A DNA stretch of 64,000 nt from Leishmania mexicana MHOM/GT/2001/U1103. Lineage: Eukaryota; Euglenozoa; Kinetoplastea; Trypanosomatida; Trypanosomatidae. Shown here one piece after another: positions 9,877 to 21,998 of this stretch. The notes beneath the pieces were generated by a model. It was given only the letters and a program-made list of their open reading frames with translations. It was not told the DNA's origin and searched no databases. Location: NCBI RefSeq assembly GCF_000234665.1, contig NC_018328.1, forward strand, positions 692,179 to 756,178. Reading direction: 5' to 3'. Numbering within the stretch: the first letter of the stretch is position 1; each line of letters begins with the position of its first letter. Both the position numbers and the translations under genes were made by a program.

Positions 9877-12800
9877 GTATGTGGACAGAGGGAGGGAGGG
9901 GGAGCAACGAACGGCAAAAAGCCCCAAAGCCTGAATGTCTGCACCGACAAGGCCTCACGGATGAAGAAGGCGGCACACACGCACACGCACACACGTGCAC
10001 ACTTTTTCTCTCACTCTCTCTCCCCCTCCCAAAACAACAACAACAAAAAATACAAGTCTACAAAGGAAAATGAACAATAAACCGAGATAGGGAGAAGGGG
10101 GATTGATGAATGGCGTAGGGAGAGCGAGGAGGGAGTTGGAGAAGCGAGGGAGGCTGCACCGCCACTACGCCACAGCAGCAACACCAAACCCACACCGACG
10201 GTAGCCTTGCTACAGCGCAGATGATTCGAAAAGAAACAGGTGTGACGTCAATAGCCGCTACGACACACACACACACACACGGACGGACGGACGGACAACC
10301 TTGGGAAGGGGAGAGAAAGACAAGCGTTGGCTCCTACGCTTCACCGTGCCCTCTCTATAGCTTTCCTTCTCCGTTGTCCCCACGCGATCACTCGCGGCGT
10401 TGAACGGCTTCGCTTCCCACAGCAGCCACAGCAGTTCGGAAAACAGTGGGGCGCAAGAAATGCACGGCTTTGAGCAAGATGACGACAGAGAGAGAAGGCG
10501 TTGGGACCAGATTTGGGAAACAACTTGCGCACACGGCTGCTCGTCCGCTCGCTCGGCTTCTCTTGTGGGTTCACTTTTCGAGACAGGTGTGTCCGTGTGG
10601 TGTGTGTGTGTGTGTGCACGGTGAGTGTGTTACAGTTGCGGGAATAGGTGAGAGGCGTCTTTGCATTCGTGCGCGTGTGCGCGTCTCGGTGATTGGGGAA
10701 GGTCGCGGATGGGCTGTGCTCTATGGCGACAAGCGATGAAGCCAAGAGTGCGCCGGCGGAGAAAGAGTGGTGGTGTCGTGGAAGAGTGGAAGAGCACACA
10801 CACACACACGCACGCACAGAAACACACGCGTGTCTGCGAGAAGACCGGAACACACAAGTAGAGGGGGAGGGAGAGCGAGAAATGCGCACACACACCGCTA
10901 GAAACACAATGACGCGGACAACACCGACCAAAACAAGCAACGACGGCAAAACGCGTTGGCGGCAACGCCTGCTGTGTGCTGTACTCCGCGCGTGCAGCTG
11001 CAGGTGATGAATGATGCGTGATGCAAGTGTTGTGCGTGTGCATTGATGTTTGCGCGTGTTGTAGTCATGAAGAGAAAGGGGACGGAGCAAGCGAAGAGGT
11101 TACAGGGAAGATGGTTGAGTCGTGCCCATAGGAAAGATAAGACCATGAGCATCGGAGAGGGCGAGAGGGAGCGCGCGTGCATGTGTGTATGGCATGCATG
11201 TCAAGTGCACCATACGGACCTGACCAGGGACCAAAAGAAGCACAGAGAGCAATCACCATGAGGCGCGTCCACCCCTCTCTCTTTTCCCTCCTCTTTCCAT
11301 AAAGCACGCAGTGATGCTCAGTCTGCACATGTATAAGACACATACACACGCACACACTGGGCAGATATGCACCCGTCTTTCATCCCTCCCCCCAAGTCGC
11401 AGGTGAGGTCTCTGGGACTCACGTACTCGGAGGCCGGTGAAGTGACCTACCTGCCGTCTCTTCACTGTTGTTGTTGCTGCATGGTTGGTCTTGTGCTCAT
11501 CAAGCCGCGACGTTGTGGCGCCGTGATCAAACACAAAGAAAATGCCCGCTTCTCTCTCTCCCACTTTGTGATGTCAACTCTCAAGGATACCACCGCTGCG
11601 TCCTTTCCTCCCTCGCCCCTCCCGCCGCCATCCTCGCATCTCCCCCCACCCCCACCACCACCACGCTCGTATCTTGGCGGTCAGGTGGTCTCTCTTGTAG
11701 CCTGGCAATTTGCTCCTCTCGCTTTCTCTCCTGCCTTTCGATTCCGTCCCTGCTCCCTGTCTGCCTGCCTGTCGTCACGGCATACGGACACGACTCCACA
11801 TGACGCGAAGGGGAGGGGGGGGTGCGCGCGCGTCCGCGTCCTGCTTCACAGACACACACACTTGGCAGGCAGAGAAGAGACGAGAAGAGAGAGGGAGGAA
11901 GCACAGCCACAGGTGGAGGGAGGCCAGCGGGTGGAAGGGGGATGCGCTCATCAAGAAAGGGGGAGGGAGGTGAAGTCCTCCACACAGACAGAGAGACGCC
12001 AATACACAGGGGAGATAGGTAGAGAGGGAGGGGGGTGGCGCCATGAGAATGAGGGTACAAGGAGAAGCGTGTATGTGTGTGTGACGTACATAGGCGGAGG
12101 CGACAGAGGCCAAAACAAGTGCACAGGCATTAGCGAGCGAGTGAGAGCGAGACAGGGAGGGATAGAGAAAACACACACACACACACACGTACCCAGGCGA
12201 GCAAGTAGCAGGGGGAGGGGGAGGGAGCACAGCAACAACGGCCACATGAGCAACAGTACCGCACAAAGGGCGCAAGGTAATACCACGAAGTAACTCGAAG
12301 AAAGTAGGGTTGGGGGAAGGGAGAGAGAGAGCGATAGAGGTCGAGGTCGAGGTAGAGGGGGTGGTAGAGCCACTCACACGCGTACGCACGCTCCATCCAC
12401 AACAGAATCGGCGGACAAGCTGGACAGACGGTCATAGCGACATACGCTGGTCGAGAAAGAGGACAGGGGAATGGGGGGGGGGAGTGGCGAGGATGACAAC
12501 ACAGAGAGAGAGAGCGGAGGTGGTGCTGGATGATCAAGGAAGACGAGGCGTACAGCGAAAGGAGCATGCGCGAAGCGGGGACAGGAAGAGGACAACCAAC
12601 CAACATGGGTACACAATGCCTGGCGTAACAGACACAAAAAAACGACAACAAAAAACAAACGACAACTGCCCTGCCTCCTCCCGCCCTCCCCCTTCCCCTC
12701 CACAGACGCAGATGCACATGCACATGCACGCACTTGAACAGACGAAAGGGAAAAGGCGTTTTATAGAGAGAGAGGCACTGAGACGTAGTCCGACTGATCC

Positions 12801-14510
12801 GGACACGTGCGCCGAGGTACCCCCCCCCACACACACACACACACGAGGAGTGTGCGTGGGGAGGGACCGAAAGAAGCGCAGCCAACCAGCCAACCAAAAA
12901 GGTTTGGAGTAAGGGAGAAGGGGCGACACACACGACACCAAAGACACGAGACACGTCAACATTACGTTTTCTTGGAAGTGCTTGAGGGGAGGAGACAGAG
13001 GGGGACGCGCACGCAACGCGAGATATGCCACCATGCAAGTAGGTACCACACAAGAGGAGCACAGGAAACACGCACGCGCACACACGCGCTGATAGAGCAT
13101 CAGCGAGGAGGAGAGAGGCTGAGGCTCAACGGACGGAGGGAAGGGAGGGAGGAAGAAAGGGAGGCAAGAGAGTATGAATCCGAAGGGCCGAAAATAAACG
13201 GAAAGGATGGAGCATCTCTAGTCGTAGTGGCAACAGTCCACGAGAATGAGGAGGCAACAACACCAACAGCCGGAAGAAACCGAGCATAGCCACAAGACAG
13301 AGAGAGAGGGGGTGGGGGAGGGAAGGAGGGAGGGAGGTAGGCGACGGAGAAAGAGTCTGTGTGAGCTATGAAGAAAGCAAGAGAAGGCAGCGCCCTCCTG
13401 CTCTCCTTCAACCCGTCGTGCACACGCGACCCAACCAACCTAGCGAGTCCCCCATGGAAGCAGCACACCTTGTCGCCTCTCTCACTTACATCATCCCTGA
13501 CGCGTAGGAGGAGGAGATGAAGAAACGCGGGGCGGAGAGGGGGTAGGGAGGGGAGAAGGCTACTTCTACTCAGAGACGGTGGTGTGTGTTGGGGGGTGGG
13601 TGGGTGGGTGCGTGGGACCAGTTGGGTACACGGAGCAGGAACATACATACACACACACACACGAACAAATTAATGGCAAGAGAGGGGGAGAGGAACGTCA
13701 AAGGAAAACCAACAGAGAAGGATCACATAAAACAAAACAAAAAAAACGCCATGGATACTGCAGTGGCCAGGCAGAACGAAAAATGAAGCACCAATGACGA
13801 GGAGGAGGACCATGGGAAGTCGAGAATGGGGATGAGGAAGAGAGGCCGTGAGAGGTATAGGGAGGGGGGGGGGCTACAGCCTTCGAAATGCGCATCCAAG
13901 ACACATAGCCCATCCATGCACACCCATGATCGGGTCGAATGACGCACCATGACACTGCTGCTCACCTCCCCAGACTCCCTCTTCTCCCCCTTTGTTCTCA
14001 CCACCGCACACCACCCCAACATGTAAAGGCCCACCTTTCGGCTTCGCCTTCGCAATTCTTTGCATTCTTCTCGCGTTGCACAACTTGCGCCAGCCTTTCA
14101 GTGGCTTTTTCTTGTGACCTAGGCGCTGCCTCGGCCGATGAGCCCCCCCCCTCCCACTGCCACCTTCACTCCCTCCCCCTGCCTGAACCCCCCTCCACCC
14201 GCCTCACCTCCAGCTGAGCGTCGAGAAACCCATCGCGTCACTTAACCGTGAAGCACGCACTGGTGTGTTCTCCTTTCTTCTTTTCGCTTACCTGCTTATG
14301 CGGTGAGTGACACGAGAGAGAGAGAGGCCGGACCGTGCGGGGGAGGGGTCACCATATGTGTGTACGTCGGTGTATGCAACGTAGCGGGGAACAGAAGAAG
14401 CAGAGAGGGAGAGGGAGAGGGGAGAGCAGCCACACAGACGAACAAGAAGCAACGTGAGAATTCACCAAGCGAAAGCATACAGAACACGCACGCACACGTA
14501 CACACACACA

Positions 14511-14550
14511 CATGTATATATATATATGTACGTACTACATTCATGTATAT
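14511..14550. repeat. (TA)n-rich patch
   Basis: A short run of TA units followed by a GTAC/ATGTAT stretch. It is the second of three AT-rich patches in the spacer between the cyclin genes. Confidence 0.8.
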
Positions 14551-15645
14551 ACATGCACGCACACGCACACACGCACACAGAAGGCGAAGAACAGAGGAGA
14601 GGCATATTGACGGAGGCGGCAGGTACACGAGATGAAAGCCCAATAAAGGGGGAGGAGAGGAGGGGAAAGGCTTTGCGAGAGAGAAACTAAAAACAATAGG
14701 GGCAAGCCAAGGAGAGAGCCCAAACACTCAACACGCACGCACGCACTCGAAAACGCACCCATGCGTAGCACACGAGAATGCAGCCGAGGAAGGGGGGAAG
14801 GGAAGTCGTTCCGTGTGGGTGCGGTCGCGGCAACACATCCTTTCTTTTTTTTTTGCGGGCCAGAGTGGAAGAAGATGGCGGTATCGACAGCAACAAAAGG
14901 AGAGAGGCGATGCGCGTTGTAAGGATGGCGCACCGGGTGAGGCAGGGCGGGGAGGGAGGGCGAGAGAAGTGTGTGTGTGTGTGCGGAAGAAGTTCCCCCT
15001 CACGTGAGGACGCAGAACGGTGGCCTTACCCTCTCCGTATCCCGCATTCCGAGCACACACACACACACGCACACAGATTCCTCCCCCCATCCCCCTCCAC
15101 AGAGGGAAAAAGGAAGAAAAAGAGCGATGGCTTCTGTAGCAAGCACTAAAAACAGTCCATGATTGTCATCATCAGCAGCAGCAGCAGAGGATGAAGACGA
15201 CGACGCTCAGCCCAGCGTCGCGGTGACATTGTCTTGGCTATCTGCCTTGTTCCTACTCCCCCTCCTCCGCACCCCCTCAACCCGCTCACGCTCTGTTCTC
15301 CCCCTTCCTCGTGCCACGCTGCTGCTTCTGTCCGACGGCGCCCGATCCATCCATCTATCCATTCATCGAGAAGACAGCGAGAAAGAGAGGGAAGAGGGAG
15401 GAGATGCAGAGGGGCGGGGTAGAGGGCAGGACTTTCACACAGACGCGCATGTGCAGAAGCGGGAGCTCACCAGCGAAGGATCGCCAGATGGGCCGATGCA
15501 GAGATCGGGATAGAGATGTATATGAGCGGGAAGAAAACACCGACACAGTCCCAGGCGAAGACGACGAGAAAACGGGAAAGGAGTGGAGTGAACTCTCAAA
15601 CAAACAAACAAACAACAAAGGAGTACCACAGGAAAAGGAGAAGCA

Positions 15646-15647
<2 letters not shown>

Positions 15648-15720
<73 letters not shown>
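15648..15720. repeat. (AC)36 microsatellite
   Basis: An uninterrupted 73-nt AC run on the plus strand, the longest simple repeat in the window. Expected to be length-polymorphic between strains. Confidence 0.97.
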
Positions 15721-15723
<3 letters not shown>

Positions 15724-15773
15724 GCGAGCATAACAACGAAAAGTGGAAGAGAACAACAAACAAAAGTAAGCCA

Positions 15774-15808
15774 TCGATATATCTATAAATATATATATAT
15801 GTATATAC
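15774..15808. repeat. (TA)n-rich patch
   Basis: An AT-rich run of TATATC and TA units 54 bp beyond the long AC microsatellite. It is the third such patch in this spacer. Confidence 0.8.
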
Positions 15809-16502
15809 GCGCTCATGCATGCGTGTGTGCGTGTCCCTCTGTCGTTGACACGGGCAGGAGGGGGTGGGGGAGGGGGGATGGATGGATGAAGAGAAGCCCC
15901 CCTCTGAGCGAGTAAAGTCCGGGTGGGTGGGCGCGGTGAGAGACGGAGGAAACACAAAAGCATCAACAGAGATAAGCACCCACATGCACACCGACTCAGG
16001 CAACCGGTGAATGACGACAGTGGAGAAAAGGCACACGGGAGGAGGGGCGTAGCGGAAAGGTGAAGAGATGGAGAGTGGGCAAGGGTGAAGTAACACGGGA
16101 TACTACGAGAGGGAAGGAAAGGGGCGAGGGGTCGAATGAAAAATCGAGAAGAGCACGAAAGAAGGTGGCACACACGCATACACAGAGAGAGAGGGATAGA
16201 GAGCAGGAGGACCCCCTCCGAAAAGCAAAAAAAAAGCGTGGGCCCAACAACCATGCGTGTGTGTGTGTGTGTGTGTAATTCCTCGCGATGAAATAAATGA
16301 AAACCAAACCAACCAACGTGCAGCTACGGAGGCAGAGAACGGAGACAGGGGGAGCGGGAGGGGGAGGGGGGAGGGAGATAGAGCGAGGCTCAACCCTTTC
16401 TCTTCATCGTCTAGTAGTACACACGCGCACACTCCCTATAGCCCCTCTACATACCCATGCACATGCGCAGGCGCCTCCACTGAATTTCTTCCTCTTCTAC
16501 AC

Positions 16503-17010
16503 GGCGTGTGCCCGCTTTTCGCTCCCGCACACACAACACGGGGCCCAACGCCACTCTGCCCACACGCCCTGCCACACGCCACCCGTCGCGTGGTGCCAAG
16601 CAGCCGTCGACACACGCGCCCCAGCGATGCGGCGCCTCAGCCATCGGAGCACGGCCCCTGCCTCGAACTCTACCCGCCACTCCGCACACGCTGAGCAGGT
16701 CGCCAGCTGGCGCACCGCTTGGGATGGCTCAGGCTCACCCACCAGCGGGCAGCGAGGGCCGACAGAGATGCGTCCGAGTCACGTCGACACGCTGCCCATC
16801 ATGTGGATAGTGCAAGCGTATTCACGGTCGCAGCTACCTCCGATGACGCGTCATCCAGGACCTGACCGCCGGCACCCGTGGCGGTACACCGCACTGACCT
16901 CCCCCCTACGCCGCAGGCACCTGGCCCTGCCACCCACCAGTGGTGATTGTGCATCGACAGGGGTAGGGGCTGGATGGGGCTGCTTGGCGGCCCCATACTG
17001 AGAGGGGTAG
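16503..17010 (-). mobile_element. SIDER-like short retroposon, copy 2
   Basis: About 500 bp almost identical to copies 1 (3526-4109) and 3 (33000-33583), with about seven differences from copy 3 by eye. It is shorter at its right end: identity breaks shortly after the GGCGGCCCCATACTGAG segment and only weak similarity follows to about 17060. Same orientation as copies 1 and 3. It lies about 1.0 kb downstream of the cyclin gene 2 stop, inside the presumed 3' UTR. Confidence 0.75.
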
Positions 17011-17807
17011 TGGACCCCGATGCCACGCTGAGGTGTTTCCCGTCATCAGTGTACCCCCCCAATGCGGGAGACAAAGTAAAGGAAGAGGAGGACAAGGAAT
17101 GCTCGCGCTGCCCCTTGCTCCCTCTCCCTCCCCCAACACACGCACTAGAGAATCGAGTTTTTCTTGTCGAGCCCCTTAGCCCTTCTCTCCCCTGCTCTCC
17201 GGCTGCTGTGTCGCTCTCTGCAACGACCGCGCTGACGCACCTTCGGAATGCCATGTCGGCAGATACAGAGGTGGAGAGGGGGGGGGAGGGGTGCTGAATG
17301 CATGAGTGTTGTGGAATAGGACAAGGAAACTGGGAGAGGGAGAACGCACCGAAAAAGAAGGAGCACAGAGAGGCGGAGTGATGTGCAGCATGGAAACAAC
17401 AGCAAGCGGAGCAGGAACGGAATGTGGAGGAGGGCGGCTGGGGAACGGAGGACAGGAACAGCACACACGTCACGCCACAGGTGCGTGTGTGGTGTGTGCG
17501 GGTGTGACGCTCTACACGCATGCCAGAACTGCACCCACAAGCGCACTTCTCTTCCTTGCTGCCCCCCCCCCCCCCCACACACACCCGAGCCTCCCGACTC
17601 TTCTGAAACCGAGGAGGACACACTTCTTTTTCGGCGAACTAAGTTATGCGCAACGTGTGTTTGCGTGTGGGCATCCGCTTAGACATTTTTGGTCGGTCTA
17701 CTAGACAGCCCGAGAGAAAGGAGAGAGTGGGAGGGAAGGGGAGGGGAGAGAAAGCAAGGAGAAACGTGAAGAGATGAATAAGATCGCCACCACCGCGATG
17801 CACCAGA

Positions 17808-17835
17808 ACAGCAGCAGCAGCAGCAGCAGCAGCAG
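17808..17835. repeat. (AGC)n trinucleotide run
   Basis: About nine AGC units in non-coding DNA about 175 bp downstream of the cyclin gene 2 stop codon, with a CA tract close by (about 17881-17901). Confidence 0.9.
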
Positions 17836-18010
17836 TCGAAAAATTAAGGAAGCAGCATACACGCAGACAGATTCACTCCAGCACACACACACACACACAC
17901 ACAGACCCATGCGCGCGCATGAACGACAAGGAAGCGAGGAGGGGAGGGTGGGTGGGCGAGTGAGTGGTGTTGGGGTGGGGGTGGGTGAGCATCGGTGGGA
18001 GGCCTATTAC

Positions 18011-20179
18011 CTACACATGGGGCTGATCTGGAGGTGGAGGTAAGCGTTGGCCTTGCGCAGCGACACCTATCATGCTCGCAGATCGATCGCTGCGTCCGCT
18101 ACGCACCACTGGCGGCAGGGCTATCCCTTCACGTGATGCGTGGGAAAAGGCTCGTCGAGTAGGTGTTCGATCACTGTAGCTTATCACCATCGAGCCAGCC
18201 CCGAAATCTTCAGCGCTGGCGGTTATGCCCCGACAACTGCTGGCGGCTGTCCCGTTGTAGGTTGAAGCGGCGCAGACGTTGGGGGAGTTTTCATAGCCAG
18301 CGCGGCCACCGTTGAGCGCCGCTGTGCAAAGGCCCACCACTGTGCTGGTGCTCGCCGCCACCAAGCGGCTTGGGCGGCCAGTGGCATCCCACGAGGCGGC
18401 GGCTCCACAGCGAGGGGCGGAGAGTGAAATGCTGCGCGCTCGCTCATCGCCACGTTCCTCCACCGCTACTAGCACCGTCGCCGAGTCCGGCGGGGTCTGG
18501 CCCGTCCACACCCCGTTACTGCTTTGGTAGATGCTGTTGGTGTGTGCCGCTACACGAAGCATGTCTTCGCCGCTGGCGCCGCGCCCGGATAGGCCTCCCA
18601 TGGCACCAAGCGCAGGGGACGAGCCACCGTTCGCTGCAGCGTGCGGCACGTGTGGCAAGGCTGGTGAGTACGACGTACCGAGGGGGTGACGCCGAGCGGA
18701 GGTGGACGCTGACCCGCCGCGTGACGCAGGTGCGCGGGCCGGACCTATAGACTCTGTGTCTACCGATATAGAGCGCGCCGTCGACGCGCTTGGCGGAAAG
18801 GCTGGACGCGACGCCGACCGCAGAGGTGACACGCCGCTCTGCGAGGCTATCGATATGCTGTACTCGTTCTGCGAAAGGATGCTAGATCGACGGCTACGGG
18901 TGTTGCTGCCGCAGCAGCGTGCAAGGAATGGCCGCGTCGGCTGATGCTGTACATCGGAGCGGGTCTCGACCGGCGTCTCCATGGCTGTCTCGGTGCCCCA
19001 GTCGCTCGCCTCTTCACTCAAGTGGGCCGCCTGTAGGCGGAGCGGGCGACAGTACTCATCGAAGGTGTCGCGTGAGAAGTAGAGGCGGTTCTGCAACAGC
19101 TCCACCATGAGAAACTCCAGCGTGTTGAGGTCGTCGTTCGTGACGCCGCCGACGACAGAAAAGTCATGGTTGTTCAGTGTTCGCGTGTCCATGATCTTGC
19201 TTGCCATTCTGGTCGACGTGAGGAAGAGCTTGAACACGTTGTACGGGTGCAGGAGCATGCATGGGTACATGCAGAGTAGCCGGTCCAAGTAGAGGCACCC
19301 GCACACCAGCACCGACGGAGAGACGTAGGTGTACTTGACGATGCGCTTGAGGTAGTCGTGAACGGAGATGGCCGGAACCTCGCGGGTGGAGAAGGCATTT
19401 AGTTCCGCCTGCGGGCTCGGCAAAGCCGCCTTACCGCTGCCGCTGCCTGTCGTGCTCGCACACGTGGGGCTACCGTTGGTGCTCCCTCGTGGCGAGCGCT
19501 CTGCGTCAGTTGCGCCGTTCAGCGCGTCTGTTGAAGGCGAGGCTGGTGATGACACGTGGGCGGGTATCCCGTGCTTCTGCCGCAGCACCTCATGCGCCGC
19601 GATGGTGCAGTCGATTGCGTACGCCAGCCACGGAACAAGAAACCGGTATTCCTGCCCATGCTTCTCTTGCATCATCTCGGACTCGTTCAGCAAGCGGCCC
19701 GAGCGCTTGCTGTGTCGCTGCGGCATTGACACGGACGGCGTAAGTGGAAAGAGGTCGACCGGCTCCTCCATCGTGGACGGCAAGGGCGGCAGGGTTGGTG
19801 TGGTGGACGGACTCAGCATTGTTGCGCCCGCGCACGGGCCATTCGCGCTACTGCTGTTCACGGGGGCGCTGGCTGCAGCCTCTTCTTGGCCACGAGCGCC
19901 ACAGAAGCCGCCCCCGGCAGCCGAGCCACTGTTGGGGGAGGTATGGAGACTGCTGTTGCACCCCGCTAAGCAAATCTGCATGGTAGGCGGCTTGCGAAAA
20001 AAGTGGCAGATGAGCGGCTTCTCTATTTCGTCCACACCGCGCGGCGGTGCGGCGGGGGAGAGCCGCGGTGGGTAGTAGACTCTAGACATGTTTCCATCCT
20101 CGGTGTGGCTGCTGCTATGGTTGTTAGCGTCGCCCGCGTGGTTGCGCCTGTTCTGCACCATTGTGTCTAGCGCACTCAT
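18011..20179 (-). CDS. PHO80-type cyclin (cyclin gene 2)
   Basis: A 722 aa protein with one cyclin box at about residues 270-385: YLKRIVKYTYVSPSVLVCG, LYLDRLLCMYPCMLLHPYNV, FKLFLTSTRMASKIMDTRTL, then NNHDFSVVGGVTNDDLNTLE and the FSRDTFDEYC end. The order YTYVSPS - YLDR - ASK - LNN matches PHO80/Pcl (U-type) cyclins and parallels cyclin gene 1. The N-terminal 260 and C-terminal 330 residues are Ser/Thr/Gly/Ala-rich and probably disordered. The N-terminus has a short more ordered stretch, IEKPLICHFFRKPPTMQICL. MSALDTMVQ at 20179 is the first ATG in frame. The role is a CDK-like kinase partner; whether cell-cycle or nutrient signalling is unknown. It is followed by an 8.7-kb spacer before cyclin gene 1. 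Confidence 0.87.
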   Translation of the reverse strand: MSALDTMVQNRRNHAGDANNHSSSHTEDGNMSRVYYPPRLSPAAPPRGVDEIEKPLICHFFRKPPTMQICLAGCNSSLHTSPNSGSAAGGGFCGARGQEEAAASAPVNSSSANGPCAGATMLSPSTTPTLPPLPSTMEEPVDLFPLTPSVSMPQRHSKRSGRLLNESEMMQEKHGQEYRFLVPWLAYAIDCTIAAHEVLRQKHGIPAHVSSPASPSTDALNGATDAERSPRGSTNGSPTCASTTGSGSGKAALPSPQAELNAFSTREVPAISVHDYLKRIVKYTYVSPSVLVCGCLYLDRLLCMYPCMLLHPYNVFKLFLTSTRMASKIMDTRTLNNHDFSVVGGVTNDDLNTLEFLMVELLQNRLYFSRDTFDEYCRPLRLQAAHLSEEASDWGTETAMETPVETRSDVQHQPTRPFLARCCGSNTRSRRSSILSQNEYSISIASQSGVSPLRSASRPAFPPSASTARSISVDTESIGPARAPASRGGSASTSARRHPLGTSYSPALPHVPHAAANGGSSPALGAMGGLSGRGASGEDMLRVAAHTNSIYQSSNGVWTGQTPPDSATVLVAVEERGDERARSISLSAPRCGAAASWDATGRPSRLVAASTSTVVGLCTAALNGGRAGYENSPNVCAASTYNGTAASSCRGITASAEDFGAGSMVISYSDRTPTRRAFSHASREGIALPPVVRSGRSDRSASMIGVAAQGQRLPPPPDQPHV

Positions 20180-21998
20180 CGTACAGCCCCGAGAATGATA
20201 AAATCGGCAGAGAGAAAGGACACTCCTCACTCCCTCCTCGTCCACACAGAAGCAAGAGGAAATACAGTCACCGCCTGCTGGGAGAAGGTGGGAAGGGTCA
20301 GAAGGAAAGGTCTCGATCAACAAGATGTCGGCGCACACACCACCACGCGAAATGAGAGAGAGGGGAGTCGCTGCCCCCAATCCTAAGGTGTGTCAAGGGA
20401 GTTGCGTGTGATGGAGCGTGATGCTCGGAGAATGCTGCAATCTCCAAGGGTGTTGCTTAACCTTTGGCAAAACAATGGGTATCCGTACGGACGTGTATGC
20501 GTGTGTGGTGACTGGAGAAGGGGGAGGGGGAGGAAGGAAAGGGAAGAGGTGGTTCGGAGATTGCGTGCGTCGTTTCCCGCCGGACTGCAGAGCGACAACA
20601 ACAAGGCACCACCACTGACACACACACACACAGCTGACACGCGGGAAGGGCGATGCAAGATGGGGATGCAAGGCGTGAGGAAAGAGGAGCAGGACAAGGC
20701 AGAGAGTGAAATGCACAGCAAGAGAGACGTACGTGCGGTGGTGGTGTTGAGGGGGTGAGAGGGCGTGTGTGTATGTGTGTCGGTGGCGGCGGTGGGGTGT
20801 GGCAACTTGCTACAAAGAACCAAGAGAACCAGAAAGTACAAGGAGGGGAGATGGTGTGCGAGGGGTGGGGGGAGAATGATGTGTGGGCGAGAAGCGGGTG
20901 ATGGATAGATAGTGTGTGTGTGCGTGTGTGCGTGTCAGCAAATGAACGTGAGATGTGAGTAGCTAAGTTGCCGCGCGACCAACACTCGGGGGGGGACGAA
21001 CAGAAAATGAAAAATGTCGTACACCACACACACACACACACACACACACAGAGGGGGGGGGCGGGGTGGGGGTGACTGGGAATACGGAAAGAAAGGTGAA
21101 TCTGGTGTCACCGACACGTAATCGCACACACGCACTAGAGAGCGAGCAAGAAGGGAGAAGGAGCGAAGGCGTGGGTGGATGTTATGCGAGAGAGCAACAG
21201 GTGAGCTATAACATTCATATCAATGGGAGCCATGTACGTGACTGGCACGTGGCAGTGATGGTGTTCGTGAGACGAGGAGGAGGGCGATGATGATGTAGAG
21301 AACAACAAAACAGAAGGCGTGTACGCACACCAAGGATGTAAGACGGAGGAGCACGTACAAGAGCACGCGTGTGTGTGTGTGTGGGGGGGGGGACACACAG
21401 GGTGGATGCGCGCACGCGAAGGGAAGACGTAGTGGTCGAACCGCCAGCCCCACCCCGAAAAAAAAATTTCATGCGCAGTGAGGCCAGAGAAGCAAGTGAA
21501 CAGAAGCGAAGAAGATGAGGGAAAGTCAGAGGTCACAACACATACGCACGCGCATACATTTTCATGCACACCTCTTGCCGCTGATGCGGCGGTGTCGACA
21601 ACGCTATCCCAAGAGTGGGGGGGGTGGCGCCTGGCTAGAGAAGGATATGTACGCCACTACGCCAGAAATGACGTCCTCCTCCATCATTCTTTGCCTCACC
21701 TCTGCACGACGCCCCAGTCAGACGATGGGGAGAGGTTCAGCGCACGCTGCATTAGCGTCGAAGCCCTGATGAGTCATCACAGTTGCTTTGCTTTACACCT
21801 GTCGTTTGCTCGTCTTCGGGTGTTTGCTTTGCTGGGTTTTCGGGTGGGCGAGGGTGCGCTTGCTCGCATCGCTGCACATGTGGAGACGACGGAGCAGGTC
21901 ACATTACGGAGCAGACTCATCATAGAGCTCCAACTCAAACGTACGCACGCACACACGCCCACACACGTGTACGAGAATCGCTCGCGTCCCCCTTCTCG
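20180..21998. other. 1.8-kb spacer, cyclin gene 2 to PLAA gene
   Basis: No supportable gene. It holds CA/GT tracts (near 20620, 21030 and 21367), G runs and purine-rich plus-strand sequence. It should contain the PLAA 3' UTR and the cyclin gene 2 splice region. An ATG-containing frame extends upstream of cyclin gene 2 only from a TTG and is treated as 5' UTR. Confidence 0.55.

Larger units (their letters stand above)
9303..18010. other. 8.7-kb gene-free spacer between the two cyclin genes
   Basis: No plausible gene on either strand over 8.7 kb, much longer than the other spacers here. It is dense in (CA)n tracts (9622-9661, 15648-15720), A-rich and G-rich purine runs on the plus strand, three AT-rich (TA)n patches (9824-9876, 14511-14550, 15774-15808), a GGAC tetranucleotide patch near 10281-10296, a short (AGC)n run at about 17808-17835 and one retroposon copy (16503-17010). 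Open frames of 200-300 codons in it (for example plus 11367-12293, minus 12130-13083 and minus 15355-16254) are low-complexity. It probably combines a very long 3' UTR of cyclin gene 2 with the 5' region of cyclin gene 1. Confidence 0.6.

Noticed and set aside
11367..12293. 308-codon plus-strand open frame
   Set aside because: Composition is low complexity (Pro/Ser/His then Arg/Glu/Gly/Thr-rich), it is on the strand opposite to all real genes and there are CA repeats within it; no domain.
12130..13083. 317-codon minus-strand open frame in the cyclin spacer
   Set aside because: Reads as Cys-Val/Ser-Leu-Pro low complexity caused by GT and pyrimidine tracts; no domain and no conserved-looking core.
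9622..15720. CRISPR-like or satellite array from many CA tracts
   Set aside because: Tracts are simple dinucleotide repeats with no repeat-spacer periodicity, and the DNA is eukaryotic.
15355..16254. 299-codon minus-strand frame with a long Cys-Val run
   Set aside because: The run is the (AC)36 microsatellite read in frame; the rest is pyrimidine-skewed sequence.
16297..17001. 234-codon plus-strand frame repeated at 3536-4033 and 33025-33507
   Set aside because: It is one reading of the SIDER-like repeat. Frame conservation follows from the near-identity of the copies; other frames are equally open, and no domain is visible.
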